DNA of 64,000 nt from Bodonicaedibacter sp963693005 (GTDB lineage: Bacteria; Pseudomonadota; Alphaproteobacteria; UBA6184), in contig OY843726.1 in assembly GCA_963693005.1 (NCBI GenBank), forward strand, positions 1 through 64,000. Reading direction: 5' to 3'. The translations under genes were made by a program, and so were the position numbers. The notes below the pieces were generated by a model, which made no database searches, had not been told where the DNA came from, and worked only from the letters and a program-made list of their open reading frames with translations. Below are positions 53,935 through 62,699 of this stretch, one piece after another. Position 1 is the first letter of the stretch. The number at the start of each line of letters is the position of its first letter.

Positions 53935-55352
53935 GACTGCCACCATTTTCAATTAACTGCATTCACTTTACAGGTATTGGTGGAATAGGAATGAGTGGAA
54001 TTGCTGAAATTTTACATGGTTTGGGGTATCGTGTTCAGGGAAGTGATCTTGCCCGAAACTTAAATGTTGAGCGATTGGAAAAGTTAGGAATTAAAGTTCA
54101 TATTGGGCAGTCAGCTTCAAATATACACGGTGCAGATGTGGTAGTGATCTCTTCAGCAGTTCCGGAGAGTAATCCAGAAGTCAAAGAAGCGCATGCTAGT
54201 AATATTCCCGTTATTAAGCGGGCAGAAATGTTGGCCGAATTGATGCGCTTAAAGTGGACGATTTCTGTAGGTGGTAGTCACGGTAAAACTTCTACTACAT
54301 CATTATTGGCGAGTGTGTTAAAGGCAGCTGGAAGTGATCCTACAGTAGTTAGTGGGGGGATTATTAATGAGCTTGGGACCAATGCCTGCTTAGGTAACGG
54401 GGATATGATGGTTGTTGAAGCTGATGAATCAGACGGGTCTTTTCAGTACTTGCCCTCGACTATGATAATTGCAACAAACATTGACCCAGAGCACATGAAT
54501 TATTACGGGTCATTAGACGTATTAAAACAAGCGTTTGTAAAGTTTATTGAAAAAATACCATTTTATGGTGTCGGTGCTATTTGTGGTGATGACGCTAATA
54601 TACAATCAATTTTACCTCAATTAGACGGTAAGCGTTTGGTAACGTATGGTTTTTCGAAAGAAAACCATGTGCAGGCTAGTAATGTAAGAATGACGCAGAG
54701 TGGGGCTATATTTGATATATTGTTTCATCCCCCCTTTAAATGGTCAAATGTTTCAACCTACAGTAGTATAAAAGATTTGAAGTTATCGATGTTTGGGGAA
54801 CACAATGTCTTAAACGCCCTAGCTGTAGTATGTATAGCTCAGGAAATGGGAGTTTCTGAAGAGGCCTTACGAGAGGCATTTCTGAATTTTAAAGGAGTTA
54901 AACGACGTTTCACAATTACGGGCGTTGAAAATGATGTGACGTTTGTTGATGACTATGCTCATCACCCCACTGAGATTAAAGCAGTATTAAATGCTGCTTT
55001 AGCGTTGAAAAAAGAGCGCGTTATTGTTGTTATGCAACCTCATCGTTATACAAGGCTGAGGGATCATTATGAGGAGTTTCAAGCCGTATTGGCTCCTGAG
55101 TTTGGGGCGGATCATATAGTCGTTTCACCTGTATATGAAGCGGGAGAAACTATAATTCCTGGTTATAATTCGAAAAGTTTGGTGGAAGCGCTGACGGCTA
55201 AGGGTATAAGTGCCGAATATGCGGATAACTTAAGTGAGTTAAATAGTAAGGTTTGTAGGGCTGCAAAGGCAGGAGACTTAGTAATATTTATGGGGGCAGG
55301 GACGATTACTAAGTGGGCATACGAAATGCCCACTATTTACTCTCAAAAATGA
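53931..55352 (+). CDS. murC: UDP-N-acetylmuramate-L-alanine ligase
   Basis: The 473-residue ligase adds the first peptide residue. HFTGIGGIGMSGIAEIL is the nucleotide-binding start, GGSHGKTSTTSLLA the ATP loop, DEHPEHMNYYGS-type element is present as NIDPEHMNYYG, and FVDDYAHHPTEIKAVL the C-terminal motif. It is the last dcw gene here: murB, ddl, ftsQ, ftsA and ftsZ, which usually follow, are absent, and the next gene is convergent. Confidence 0.95.
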   Translation: MRLPPFSINCIHFTGIGGIGMSGIAEILHGLGYRVQGSDLARNLNVERLEKLGIKVHIGQSASNIHGADVVVISSAVPESNPEVKEAHASNIPVIKRAEMLAELMRLKWTISVGGSHGKTSTTSLLASVLKAAGSDPTVVSGGIINELGTNACLGNGDMMVVEADESDGSFQYLPSTMIIATNIDPEHMNYYGSLDVLKQAFVKFIEKIPFYGVGAICGDDANIQSILPQLDGKRLVTYGFSKENHVQASNVRMTQSGAIFDILFHPPFKWSNVSTYSSIKDLKLSMFGEHNVLNALAVVCIAQEMGVSEEALREAFLNFKGVKRRFTITGVENDVTFVDDYAHHPTEIKAVLNAALALKKERVIVVMQPHRYTRLRDHYEEFQAVLAPEFGADHIVVSPVYEAGETIIPGYNSKSLVEALTAKGISAEYADNLSELNSKVCRAAKAGDLVIFMGAGTITKWAYEMPTIYSQK

Positions 55353-55368
55353 GTTGAAGAAAGGGCTA

Positions 55369-56271
55369 TTAGTCTTTATCTGCGGGTTTTTCTGCAATAA
55401 GGATAACGTTTTCACGCCCATCAAGTTGCCAAGTTTCAGATGTGTAGCGTAGTGGGGTATGTCTTGATTCTAAAACGTTAAACCCTGCGTTGCTGAAAAT
55501 GCGATGCAAAACAGTATCATTTAAGAACATGAACTGTTCTATTGTAATATTTCGTAACTGTTCAGTTGTGGTTACTTCTGGGTTTGCATAGGGGTGAAGG
55601 CTCGGAACATACCCTGGGTAAGTTTCTCCGGCTTTTAGGCGTTTTTCAAATTCGGGAATAAAAGATTTATAACGGTTAACATAAGGGGTTAGAGTGATAA
55701 TAAAGACTCTTCCTCCAGGCTTTAAAGATTTATAGATATTTTTTAAGGCGATATTCATTTCTTTTGGGTCCAGGAAATGGAGAACCCGAGCAATCAAAAT
55801 TGCGTCATAAGTTTCGTGAGACTTCCAGTTTGGCTGGGTAATGTCGCCATAAATAAACTGGATATGCTCAACACCCTCTAGGCAAATTTTACGTTGGTCT
55901 AACTTTGATTGAAGTCGATAGGCAGCGATGCTTAAGTGGCGTGAGTCGAGATCATTCAAGTGATATTCGGTGTTTGAGTCTCGGTGCATGGCTTCTAACA
56001 TGACATTGCCATAAGCTCCGCCAATTTCTAATACTTTTTTTCCTTGTCCAAACTCAAGAAACGATAGTGTAGCATCATCAAATTTTGGTGCGGCGGCACC
56101 TTTATTATTTAGAGTTACCGAGCGACCATCTTTATCGGTTTTTGGAAGAGTAAGTTTCTGTTTATAAAAAGCATCCAGGGCTTGGTTAAAGGTAAAGGTT
56201 GAAGCTGCTTCATTCGCAGTAATGCTAAAAAGGCTCATAAATACAATCTTTTTTATCGTGGTTAAAAACAT
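55369..56271 (-). CDS. Exported SAM-dependent methyltransferase
   Basis: The 300-residue protein has an N-terminal signal-like helix (IKKIVFMSLFSITANEAAST). The class I methyltransferase fold is clear: motif I VLEIGGAYGNVML (80-92), an acidic LNDLDSRH at motif II, YGDITQPNWKSHETYDAILI and LKPGGRVFIITLTP (motif post-I to IV). The C-terminal part (about 215-300) is not a domain I recognise. SAM is not expected in the periplasm, so if the leader is cleaved the enzyme probably acts in another cell. The methyl acceptor is unknown. It is convergent with murC. Confidence 0.7.
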   Translation of the reverse strand: MFLTTIKKIVFMSLFSITANEAASTFTFNQALDAFYKQKLTLPKTDKDGRSVTLNNKGAAAPKFDDATLSFLEFGQGKKVLEIGGAYGNVMLEAMHRDSNTEYHLNDLDSRHLSIAAYRLQSKLDQRKICLEGVEHIQFIYGDITQPNWKSHETYDAILIARVLHFLDPKEMNIALKNIYKSLKPGGRVFIITLTPYVNRYKSFIPEFEKRLKAGETYPGYVPSLHPYANPEVTTTEQLRNITIEQFMFLNDTVLHRIFSNAGFNVLESRHTPLRYTSETWQLDGRENVILIAEKPADKD

Positions 56272-56378
56272 AAACTCTCTAATACAAAAACGGTTTTTTT
56301 TTATTTTTATGGCAATAAAACTAATTTATTCACGTTATCACTCTACGCGATGACAAGCAAATTGATTTTTTTGCAAAG

Positions 56379-56396
56379 TTGGCATGCAGTTTGCAT
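56379..56396 (+). promoter_or_regulatory. Sigma-54 (RpoN) promoter of the flagellar operon
   Basis: TTGGCATGCAGTTTGCAT matches the -24/-12 consensus TGGCAC-N5-TTGCW: GG at 56381-56382 and GC at 56393-56394 are 12 bp apart as required. It lies 33 nt before the flgI ATG. It predicts RpoN and an enhancer-binding activator (FlbD-like) acting on this operon. Confidence 0.8.
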
Positions 56397-56428
56397 GAGA
56401 GATCTTAGCGAATGAAAAAGGTCTATTA

Positions 56429-57601
56429 ATGATCATGAGTTTGAAACATCAAGAATTCTACCTTCGACACACCCTTGTGGCGATTATAGGGCTTTTTTTA
56501 CTCGCATTCTTTTTAGAAACTGCTGGGGAAACGCTGCAAAGCACGTCAATACGTCAGACGATGCTAACACGAGTAAAGGATGTTGCTTTCTTTGATGGAG
56601 TTAGAAACAACCAATTGATTGGTTATGGCATTGTAGTGGGTCTTAATGGGACGGGAGACTCATTATCAAACTCGCCGTTTACAAAAGAGAGCTTAATTAG
56701 CATGTTGGAGCGCTTAGGGATTAATACTCGAAATATTAATATGGATGCTAAAAATGTTGCCGCAGTTATGGTGACGGCAACGTTACCTGCATTTGTACGG
56801 CAGGGGGCAACTATTGATGTGAGCGTGTCATCCTTGGGAAGTTCTAAGAGTTTATTAGGGGGGACGTTATTAGTTACGCCTTTGTACGGAGCTGACGGTC
56901 AGGTTTATGCCGTTGCGCAGGGTGGCGTTGCTGCTAGTGGGTTTTCTGTAGGAGGGCAAATTGCAACTCAAACGAAGGGGGTACCCACAAATGCACGTAT
57001 TGCAAATGGTGCGATTATTGAAAAGGAAGTGGATTTTGATTTTGGTGATCGAACGTACGTGCGTTTAAGTTTACGCAATCCAGATTTTACTACTATGGAA
57101 CGCATCTCAAAATCAGTAAATAATAATTTAAAATTAAAAAGTTACCCACTTGATAATGGAACGTTACATATCGATATTCCCGCATCAGATCGCAAAAATA
57201 TAGTGGGTTTCATGACAAAAATAGAACAAACAGAATTTACTCCAGATCATAGAGCTCGTGTGGTTATTGATGATAGTACGGGGACTGTGGTTATGACTGA
57301 AGGAGTGAAGATAGGCAGAGTTGCAGTTGCACACAATTCCTTGACTGTAGTTGTAAAAGAAAGTGAAGAAATTTCTCAGCCAAACTCTTTTGGGCAAGGA
57401 AGCACTAAGTCAACTGTTGATACGAGTATGGGTGTTTCTGAAGGTGAAGAGGGAAATTTAGTAATGCTAGAAAAGGGAGCTGATTTGCAAAATTTAGTGG
57501 ATTCCCTTAATGCAGTTGGTGTCACACCAAGAGATTTGGTCGCGATATTACAGGCGATTAAAGCTGCAGGGGCATTACATGCAGATTTAGAAACGATGTA
57601 G
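56429..57601 (+). CDS. flgI: Flagellar P-ring protein FlgI
   Basis: The 390-residue periplasmic ring protein is assembled around the flagellar rod in the peptidoglycan. A signal peptide lies at residues about 16-34. VKDVAFFDGVRNNQLIGYGIVVGLNGTGDS is the FlgI start motif (here given as part), followed by AVMVTATLPAFVRQG and the conserved C-terminus ENLVDSLNAVGVTPRDLVAI-type (LQNLVDSLNAVGVTPRDLVA). The first gene after the sigma-54 promoter. Confidence 0.95.
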   Translation: MIMSLKHQEFYLRHTLVAIIGLFLLAFFLETAGETLQSTSIRQTMLTRVKDVAFFDGVRNNQLIGYGIVVGLNGTGDSLSNSPFTKESLISMLERLGINTRNINMDAKNVAAVMVTATLPAFVRQGATIDVSVSSLGSSKSLLGGTLLVTPLYGADGQVYAVAQGGVAASGFSVGGQIATQTKGVPTNARIANGAIIEKEVDFDFGDRTYVRLSLRNPDFTTMERISKSVNNNLKLKSYPLDNGTLHIDIPASDRKNIVGFMTKIEQTEFTPDHRARVVIDDSTGTVVMTEGVKIGRVAVAHNSLTVVVKESEEISQPNSFGQGSTKSTVDTSMGVSEGEEGNLVMLEKGADLQNLVDSLNAVGVTPRDLVAILQAIKAAGALHADLETM

Positions 57602-57610
57602 GAGAGACAA

Positions 57611-57895
57611 ATGGGTATTGAAGGTATCAAGACTTATTCAGGGCAAGGTGAGTCGAAGCTTAGGCAGGTTGCGTCAGAGGCGGGCTTAATGCCGCTGGTT
57701 AGTGCCTTTACTGAGGTTTTACAGGACTTGCATGAGCAAGAATCTGATGAAGGTGGAGGGTACTTTCGCGAATTTATTCCAATTATGGTGGCGGATGTTT
57801 TAGCTACTGATTCAAAGTTGGGTGTAGGTGAGGAAATTTACAAAGAACTAAAAGTAAAAACAGCAGAAGGTGATAGCTATGGAAAAACGATTTGA
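57611..57895 (+). CDS. Rod-binding protein (FlgJ N-terminal type)
   Basis: The 94-residue protein matches the short rod-binding domain that in gammaproteobacteria is the first half of FlgJ. Alphaproteobacteria have it as a separate protein without the muramidase half (CheL-like). The N-terminal half holds LRQVASEAGLMPLVSAFTEV and YFREFIPIMVADVLA-type elements. It probably helps rod assembly in the periplasm. It is encoded 9 nt after flgI and overlaps the next gene by 17 nt. Confidence 0.7.
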   Translation: MGIEGIKTYSGQGESKLRQVASEAGLMPLVSAFTEVLQDLHEQESDEGGGYFREFIPIMVADVLATDSKLGVGEEIYKELKVKTAEGDSYGKTI

Positions 57896-58331
57896 GATTA
57901 TACAGGAAAATTTAACGGAGGAGTTTAGATTTTCACATTTTTTGAAGTTAACAGACTTTTTAACAGAGTTAATTACAAAAGAAACTGGCTATTTGAAAAT
58001 GGTTAAAATTCAAGAGGTTGATGAAATGCGGCCGATAAAACAAAAAGCTTGTGATCTATATGCCAATATTATTGGCTATTTACGAGAAAATAAGGATTCT
58101 CTTCAAGAGCTTTCTGTACAAGAACGCAAGATACTGAAAGAGGTAACTGAGAACCTTTCTAGACTGCTGGATAGAAATGAAAAAATGATCAGGTCTTTTA
58201 ATGAAGCAAATAAGCGTGTTATGGAGATTTTTCATGAAGTTATACAATCTCGCATGAGTACAAACTATGGACCAGAAGGAAAAAAGCGCCCTCCGTTAAA
58301 CGGGTATAGTAATTTTAGCCAACGTGGATAA
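57879..58331 (+). CDS. FlgN-like flagellar chaperone
   Basis: About 150 residues from ATG 57879, chosen over GTG 57870 because AAGGTG lies 8 nt upstream. The protein is a long helical bundle (residues about 10-130) with a disordered proline-rich tail, the layout of FlgN, the chaperone that delivers the hook-filament junction proteins FlgK and FlgL. Position directly before flgK and flgL supports this; the sequence match is weak. Confidence 0.6.
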   Translation: MEKRFEIIQENLTEEFRFSHFLKLTDFLTELITKETGYLKMVKIQEVDEMRPIKQKACDLYANIIGYLRENKDSLQELSVQERKILKEVTENLSRLLDRNEKMIRSFNEANKRVMEIFHEVIQSRMSTNYGPEGKKRPPLNGYSNFSQRG

Positions 58332-58336
58332 AGTAA

Positions 58337-60217
58337 ATGACGAATCTTACTCACTTATTATCACTTGCACAAGATGCCGCTGGGACAGCAAAAGCTGGCG
58401 CTCAGGTAGCAAGTGAAAACATTACTGGTGCACGAGATCCAAACTATATCAAACGTCAATCAACGATTGATATAGATGTTATAAATGGGCGGATGATCGG
58501 TATTCGAGTAGGGTTGCCACAACGTATTGTTGATACAAAAATGATTGAAGTAAAGCGAGAGCAAAACAGTAAAGTCGCTTTTAATCAACTTAAACAAGAG
58601 TTTGCTGAATTATTAGACGATATAAATGGGAGTCTTGAGAGTAACGGGTCTATAGATCAAAAACTACTTAACTTTTCTCAAAAAGCGGCATCTTTAACTG
58701 CAGAAGCTGGATCATCTATTTTGCGGCGAAACGCCGTTGAGTCTGTAAAAGAATTTACAAGTGCAATTAATAACTTTGCAAGGGCAATTGAAGATCAACG
58801 TAATATTGCAGATAAAGGTGTTTTTGAATCAGTTAAAGAGGTTAATGTTTTAACTAAAAAACTATTTATATTGAATGAAGAAATTGCAACTGGGGTTCAT
58901 AGAGAACAAGATGTAACTGCGTTGGAAACACAACGTGAGACAGTAGTAGAAAACATTGCAAAATTAGCAAATATTCAAGCTGTAAAGTCAGAAAGTAAGA
59001 TTTTTGTATATACAGTTACAGGAAAACCATTGGTAGAGTATAAGCATTATCCCTTGGAATATACAACATCAGGCATGATTGATTATTCAGCTACTTATCC
59101 AGTTAATATTAACCCCGTCGGCTTAGTAAATGATAGAGGGGTTGCTACTGATGTGACTTTAGAAATTACTGGGGGAAAATTGGGCGCATATTTGGAAATG
59201 CGCGATAAGGTTTACCCAAATTATCAAGAGACTATTGATAATTTAGCGAAAATGGTGCAAGAAAATGTAAATTATGTTCATAACAAGGGAACTGGTTTTC
59301 CTCCCCCAGCAACCTTGACTGGGACGTTGTTTGTCCCGTCTACAGATAGAAATCTTGCGGCATCTTGGAATACGGATGCGACTGTGCGTATTGCAATTAC
59401 AGATCAATCAGGAAAGTTTGCTGATCCAGGTGGAGGGGTGTTCTATATGGATTTAAATTTAAATCCAGGAGGGGCGGCGGCATTGACCCCCATAGAAATT
59501 AGGGATCAAATTAATGCAGCTTTTGGTGTGAATGTTGCGTCTTTTTCGGAAACGCCTACTGCTAATTCGTCAGATGATTATGGATATTTAAGCTTAGATG
59601 GACCCGGAGGTTTGAGAGTTTCTATAGGGGAAGTTGATGGAGAGGCTTCTCCTGAAACAGCCCTAGGTGTGGGGTTCTCTGAATACTTTCATTTGAATGA
59701 CTTGATAACGTCGGTACCTGATGTGAGTGGTGGAGGAGGCTATTCAAACTCTTTGGCTGTTCGCAAAGATATTTCAGATGATCAAAGTTTGTTTTCTATT
59801 GCGAAGTTAAATAGCCGCTTGGATATAGCATTAGTGGGGATACCTGAACAAACTATGGGAATAACAGCCGGAGACGGTAGAAATCTTATAGATATTCGTG
59901 AGAGTATTAATGACCCGTCTGTTGCCTTTCCCGCTGCAGGGCGAATGCCTGCAGACACAACCTCATTTATAACTTATGTAAAAAACACGATTAATATGAT
60001 CAATTTAGATGCGTCTTCTTCGATAGATGAAAGTAAATTTTCATCAGAAGTTCTAGATGGTTTAGAGCGTAGACATGCTTTGATTTCAGGGGTTACTCAA
60101 GATGAAGAAATTGGGGAAATTATGGCGCAAAAGCTGTTTTATAAAGGTGTGATGAGTACATCACAGCACTTGATAGAAATGTTAAATTCGTTATTAGAAG
60201 TTTTTGGACGTTCATAA
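58337..60217 (+). CDS. flgK: Flagellar hook-associated protein 1 FlgK
   Basis: The 626-residue junction protein has the N-terminal LSLAQDAAGTAKAGAQVASENITGARDPNYIKRQ rod-hook motif (partial) and a C-terminal helical end with LFYKGVMSTSQHLIEMLNSLL. The middle region is variable and Gly-rich. With FlgL it joins hook and filament. The presence of FlgK and FlgL means a true filament-bearing flagellum is, or was, made. Confidence 0.93.
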   Translation: MTNLTHLLSLAQDAAGTAKAGAQVASENITGARDPNYIKRQSTIDIDVINGRMIGIRVGLPQRIVDTKMIEVKREQNSKVAFNQLKQEFAELLDDINGSLESNGSIDQKLLNFSQKAASLTAEAGSSILRRNAVESVKEFTSAINNFARAIEDQRNIADKGVFESVKEVNVLTKKLFILNEEIATGVHREQDVTALETQRETVVENIAKLANIQAVKSESKIFVYTVTGKPLVEYKHYPLEYTTSGMIDYSATYPVNINPVGLVNDRGVATDVTLEITGGKLGAYLEMRDKVYPNYQETIDNLAKMVQENVNYVHNKGTGFPPPATLTGTLFVPSTDRNLAASWNTDATVRIAITDQSGKFADPGGGVFYMDLNLNPGGAAALTPIEIRDQINAAFGVNVASFSETPTANSSDDYGYLSLDGPGGLRVSIGEVDGEASPETALGVGFSEYFHLNDLITSVPDVSGGGGYSNSLAVRKDISDDQSLFSIAKLNSRLDIALVGIPEQTMGITAGDGRNLIDIRESINDPSVAFPAAGRMPADTTSFITYVKNTINMINLDASSSIDESKFSSEVLDGLERRHALISGVTQDEEIGEIMAQKLFYKGVMSTSQHLIEMLNSLLEVFGRS

Positions 60218-60227
60218 GGAGAGATAA

Positions 60228-61145
60228 ATGGCTGACGGAATTATCGGAGATGCATATGCACATAAGTCATCATTAAGAGCTATGGGTGAACGTAAAGTGC
60301 AAATGGCAAAGAATCAAAGTCAAAGTGTTTCTAGAACTAAATATGAAAAGGCGAGAGACCTAGGAGAGAAAATCATTTTTGTGAATAGGTTGAGAGATGA
60401 TTTAAAAGTTCAGGGAGACTTTATTTCTCACAATAAGTCCTTAGTGAAGCTAAAATTAGGAGAGCAAGAGCGTGCAGTCCGCCAACTTCAGAGTGTAGCG
60501 GAGAGTTTCAAAGAATCGCTTGTGCTGTTTAATGATGGAACGGTAAAAGATCCCTCTGCATTTATGGGAAGCGTTAGGGCAAAAGTAGAAACTGTAGAAA
60601 AAGAGGGAAACTCAAGAGTTGGGGATAGTTATATTTTTGCGGGGAGTATTACTAACCAGCCCCCGTTTGATCTATCGTTAGTAGCAGAAGGAATTCCTGA
60701 AAACTCGGGGTATACGGATGCATATTATGGAGGTAACTCTATAACTACCCCAATAGCTACGGATGAAAACGTTAACCTTGATGTTGATATTTTAGGGACT
60801 CAAACGGGGATTGAAAAGTTGATTCGCAGTATGAAAATTTCTTTAGATCCCTCAATAAAAAGTTGCGATAGTCGATTAAATGCAGCTCAAAATTTAGTGG
60901 ATGAAGCGATTAATGAATTAGCAGCGCTAATTTCTGAAATCGGATCTAAAGATGCTGGAGTTGATGATTTAATTGAGTCACAAGAAAATCGAATGATTTA
61001 TTTACAAGAAAAATACGATGATATTGTGGCCGTTGATGATTTGGAGTTGGCGAGTGAATTTATGGCTGATCAAAGAGCATTAAGTATGGCGTACGAAATG
61101 ATGCGGCAATTAGATCAAATGTCTTTAGTTGATTTCTTGAAATAG
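60228..61145 (+). CDS. flgL: Flagellar hook-associated protein 3 FlgL
   Basis: The 305-residue flagellin-related protein lies 10 nt after flgK. SYIFAGSITNQPPFDLS is the FlgL-type G-S-x2-N-x-P-F element, and the C-terminal LASEFMADQRALSMAYEMMRQLDQMSLVDFL is the flagellin-like terminal helix. It is shorter than flagellin and lacks a hypervariable domain. No flagellin gene (fliC) is present in the window. Confidence 0.9.
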   Translation: MADGIIGDAYAHKSSLRAMGERKVQMAKNQSQSVSRTKYEKARDLGEKIIFVNRLRDDLKVQGDFISHNKSLVKLKLGEQERAVRQLQSVAESFKESLVLFNDGTVKDPSAFMGSVRAKVETVEKEGNSRVGDSYIFAGSITNQPPFDLSLVAEGIPENSGYTDAYYGGNSITTPIATDENVNLDVDILGTQTGIEKLIRSMKISLDPSIKSCDSRLNAAQNLVDEAINELAALISEIGSKDAGVDDLIESQENRMIYLQEKYDDIVAVDDLELASEFMADQRALSMAYEMMRQLDQMSLVDFLK

Positions 61146-61171
61146 AGTAAAATTAAAAAAAAGAGGAAAAA

Positions 61172-61411
61172 ATGGATTTATTTCAATTAGAAAGTTTTTT
61201 GGGTTGGTGTTTAGTTATTAACGTTGGAATATTGTTTTTAAGTGGGCTTATTTTAACTCTGTGTAGAATGCCTATTATGCATTTTCATTCAAGACTTATG
61301 GGAGTGTCTAAGGAGGGGTTAGCGGCTATATACCTTCAATATATAGCCATATATAAAATTGCAATTGTTTTGTTTAACTTTACACCATATATCGCGTTGA
61401 AATTAATGTGA
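61172..61411 (+). CDS. Small membrane protein of the DUF6868 type
   Basis: The 79-residue protein has two hydrophobic helices (about 8-30 and 56-77) with a short loop FHSRLMGVSKEGLAAIYLQY between, matching the LGWCLVINVGILFLSGLIL...HSRLMGVS pattern of DUF6868. Function unknown. It lies 26 nt after flgL with a good AGAGGAAAAA site upstream, so it is probably the tail of the flagellar operon. It is convergent with plsX. Confidence 0.7.
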   Translation: MDLFQLESFLGWCLVINVGILFLSGLILTLCRMPIMHFHSRLMGVSKEGLAAIYLQYIAIYKIAIVLFNFTPYIALKLM

Positions 61412-61422
61412 TAATGAAGAAC

Positions 61423-62415
61423 TTACGAAGGAGAAGCGCTCTTAACTACGTTGTAAGCAGTAGTCACTGCATAACTGAAAGCTTCTGAATCAGCCCCACC
61501 ATGACTTTTTACAATGGCGCCGTTTAACCCCATGAATAAGGCTCCATTGTATTTTTTTGGATTGTAGCGTTCTTCAAAAGTTTTTTTGAGGTCAGCCCGT
61601 AGGAGTAAACCTGCAGTTTTGGATTTGATAGACGGTTTTTTGAGAATGCGTTTAATAACCCCATAAACGCCCTTAACTGTTCCCTCTATAGATTTTAGTG
61701 CAATATTGCCATGAAATCCATCGCAAATTATGATATCTACTACGCCAGAAAGAAGCTCATTTCCTTCGATAAAGCCAAAAAAATCAATATCAGATCGCCC
61801 AGACAGTTGAATAAAAGCAGTTTGCAATTCTTCAGTACCTTTCCCGGCCTCAGATCCTATATTAAGAATAGCTACTTTAGGTTTTTTTGTTTTTTTCACA
61901 TTCTGAAGATAGTTTTTAGCAATATCAACAAAACTAACTAGAGTCTCTGAAGAACAGTTAATATTTGCGCCTAAATCAAGCATAAGCGGCTCAGAGCAGT
62001 AAGAGTCCTCATAAAAAGTAGGAAGCATTTTTCCAATAGCAGGGCGCTTGATATTAGGGAGTAGGCCAATTCTTTTTAAGCATAAAGCCATATAAGCGCC
62101 AGTATTTGCTGATGAAACCATAATTTCAGCCGTCTTTTCAGAAACAAGCGAAATAGCCTTGTGTAGGCTGGTTTCCTCGCGCATTCTAAGTGCTGAGGAT
62201 GGTTTCAAGGACGCAGAAACACAGTGTTCAGTATGGTGAATTTGAGTGATTTTTTTATGACTGTCGGGAATTAGGCGAGATAAAATATGCTTGTCTCCAC
62301 ATAAGTGAAACAAAACATCGGGCAAATTTTTAGCGGCATCAAACACCCCTTTTAAATTACTTTGGGGACCGAAGTCCCCACTCATGCAATCTATCGCGAT
62401 GTTGATACGTGGCAT
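61423..62415 (-). CDS. plsX: Phosphate acyltransferase PlsX
   Basis: The 330-residue peripheral enzyme makes acyl-phosphate from acyl-ACP for phospholipid synthesis. IAIDCMSGDFGPQSNLKGV is the diagnostic start (AMDAMGGDFGP type), with ASLKPSSALRMREETSLHKA, SANTGAYMALCL and DIIICDGFHGNIALKSIEG. It directly follows rpmF (3-nt gap), the common rpmF-plsX order, usually continuing to fabH; here the window shows a convergent flagellar operon instead. Confidence 0.96.
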   Translation of the reverse strand: MPRINIAIDCMSGDFGPQSNLKGVFDAAKNLPDVLFHLCGDKHILSRLIPDSHKKITQIHHTEHCVSASLKPSSALRMREETSLHKAISLVSEKTAEIMVSSANTGAYMALCLKRIGLLPNIKRPAIGKMLPTFYEDSYCSEPLMLDLGANINCSSETLVSFVDIAKNYLQNVKKTKKPKVAILNIGSEAGKGTEELQTAFIQLSGRSDIDFFGFIEGNELLSGVVDIIICDGFHGNIALKSIEGTVKGVYGVIKRILKKPSIKSKTAGLLLRADLKKTFEERYNPKKYNGALFMGLNGAIVKSHGGADSEAFSYAVTTAYNVVKSASPS

Positions 62416-62418
62416 AAG

Positions 62419-62613
62419 CTAGTCAGCTTTTTCAGCTTCAGGCTTCTGAAAAACCTGGCGACCATTATAGCAACCACACGAGTCACAAATGTGATGTGGA
62501 AGTTTTTTTGATCCACAGTTTGTACATTCAGCCAAATTTACTGGAGTCAACCGGTGGTGGGCGCGACGCATATTGCGCCTAGATTTTGATACTTTTCTCT
62601 TTGGAACAGCCAT
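62419..62613 (-). CDS. rpmF: 50S ribosomal protein L32
   Basis: The 64-residue protein has MAVPKRKVSKSRRNMRRAHH at the start and CTNCGSKKLPHHICDSCGCY, a four-cysteine zinc motif, at the C-terminal half. It is typical of alphaproteobacterial L32. A strong promoter precedes it and plsX follows. Confidence 0.97.
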   Translation of the reverse strand: MAVPKRKVSKSRRNMRRAHHRLTPVNLAECTNCGSKKLPHHICDSCGCYNGRQVFQKPEAEKAD

Positions 62614-62645
62614 TTTAAACTCTTACTTTCAATCTAATCGTTGTG

Positions 62646-62674
62646 ATCATAGCGAAAAAGGTATGAAAAATCAA
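62646..62674 (-). promoter_or_regulatory. Promoter of rpmF-plsX
   Basis: On the minus strand TTGATT (62674-62669), a 17-nt spacer and TATGAT (62651-62646), 33 nt upstream of the rpmF ATG. Confidence 0.7.
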
Positions 62675-62699
62675 GTGTAATTCCCACAAAAAGGGGTAG

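Noticed and set aside
55312..55333. 9-bp hairpin as a terminator at the end of murC
   Set aside because: The stem lies within coding codons and has no T-run after it; kept only as a note.
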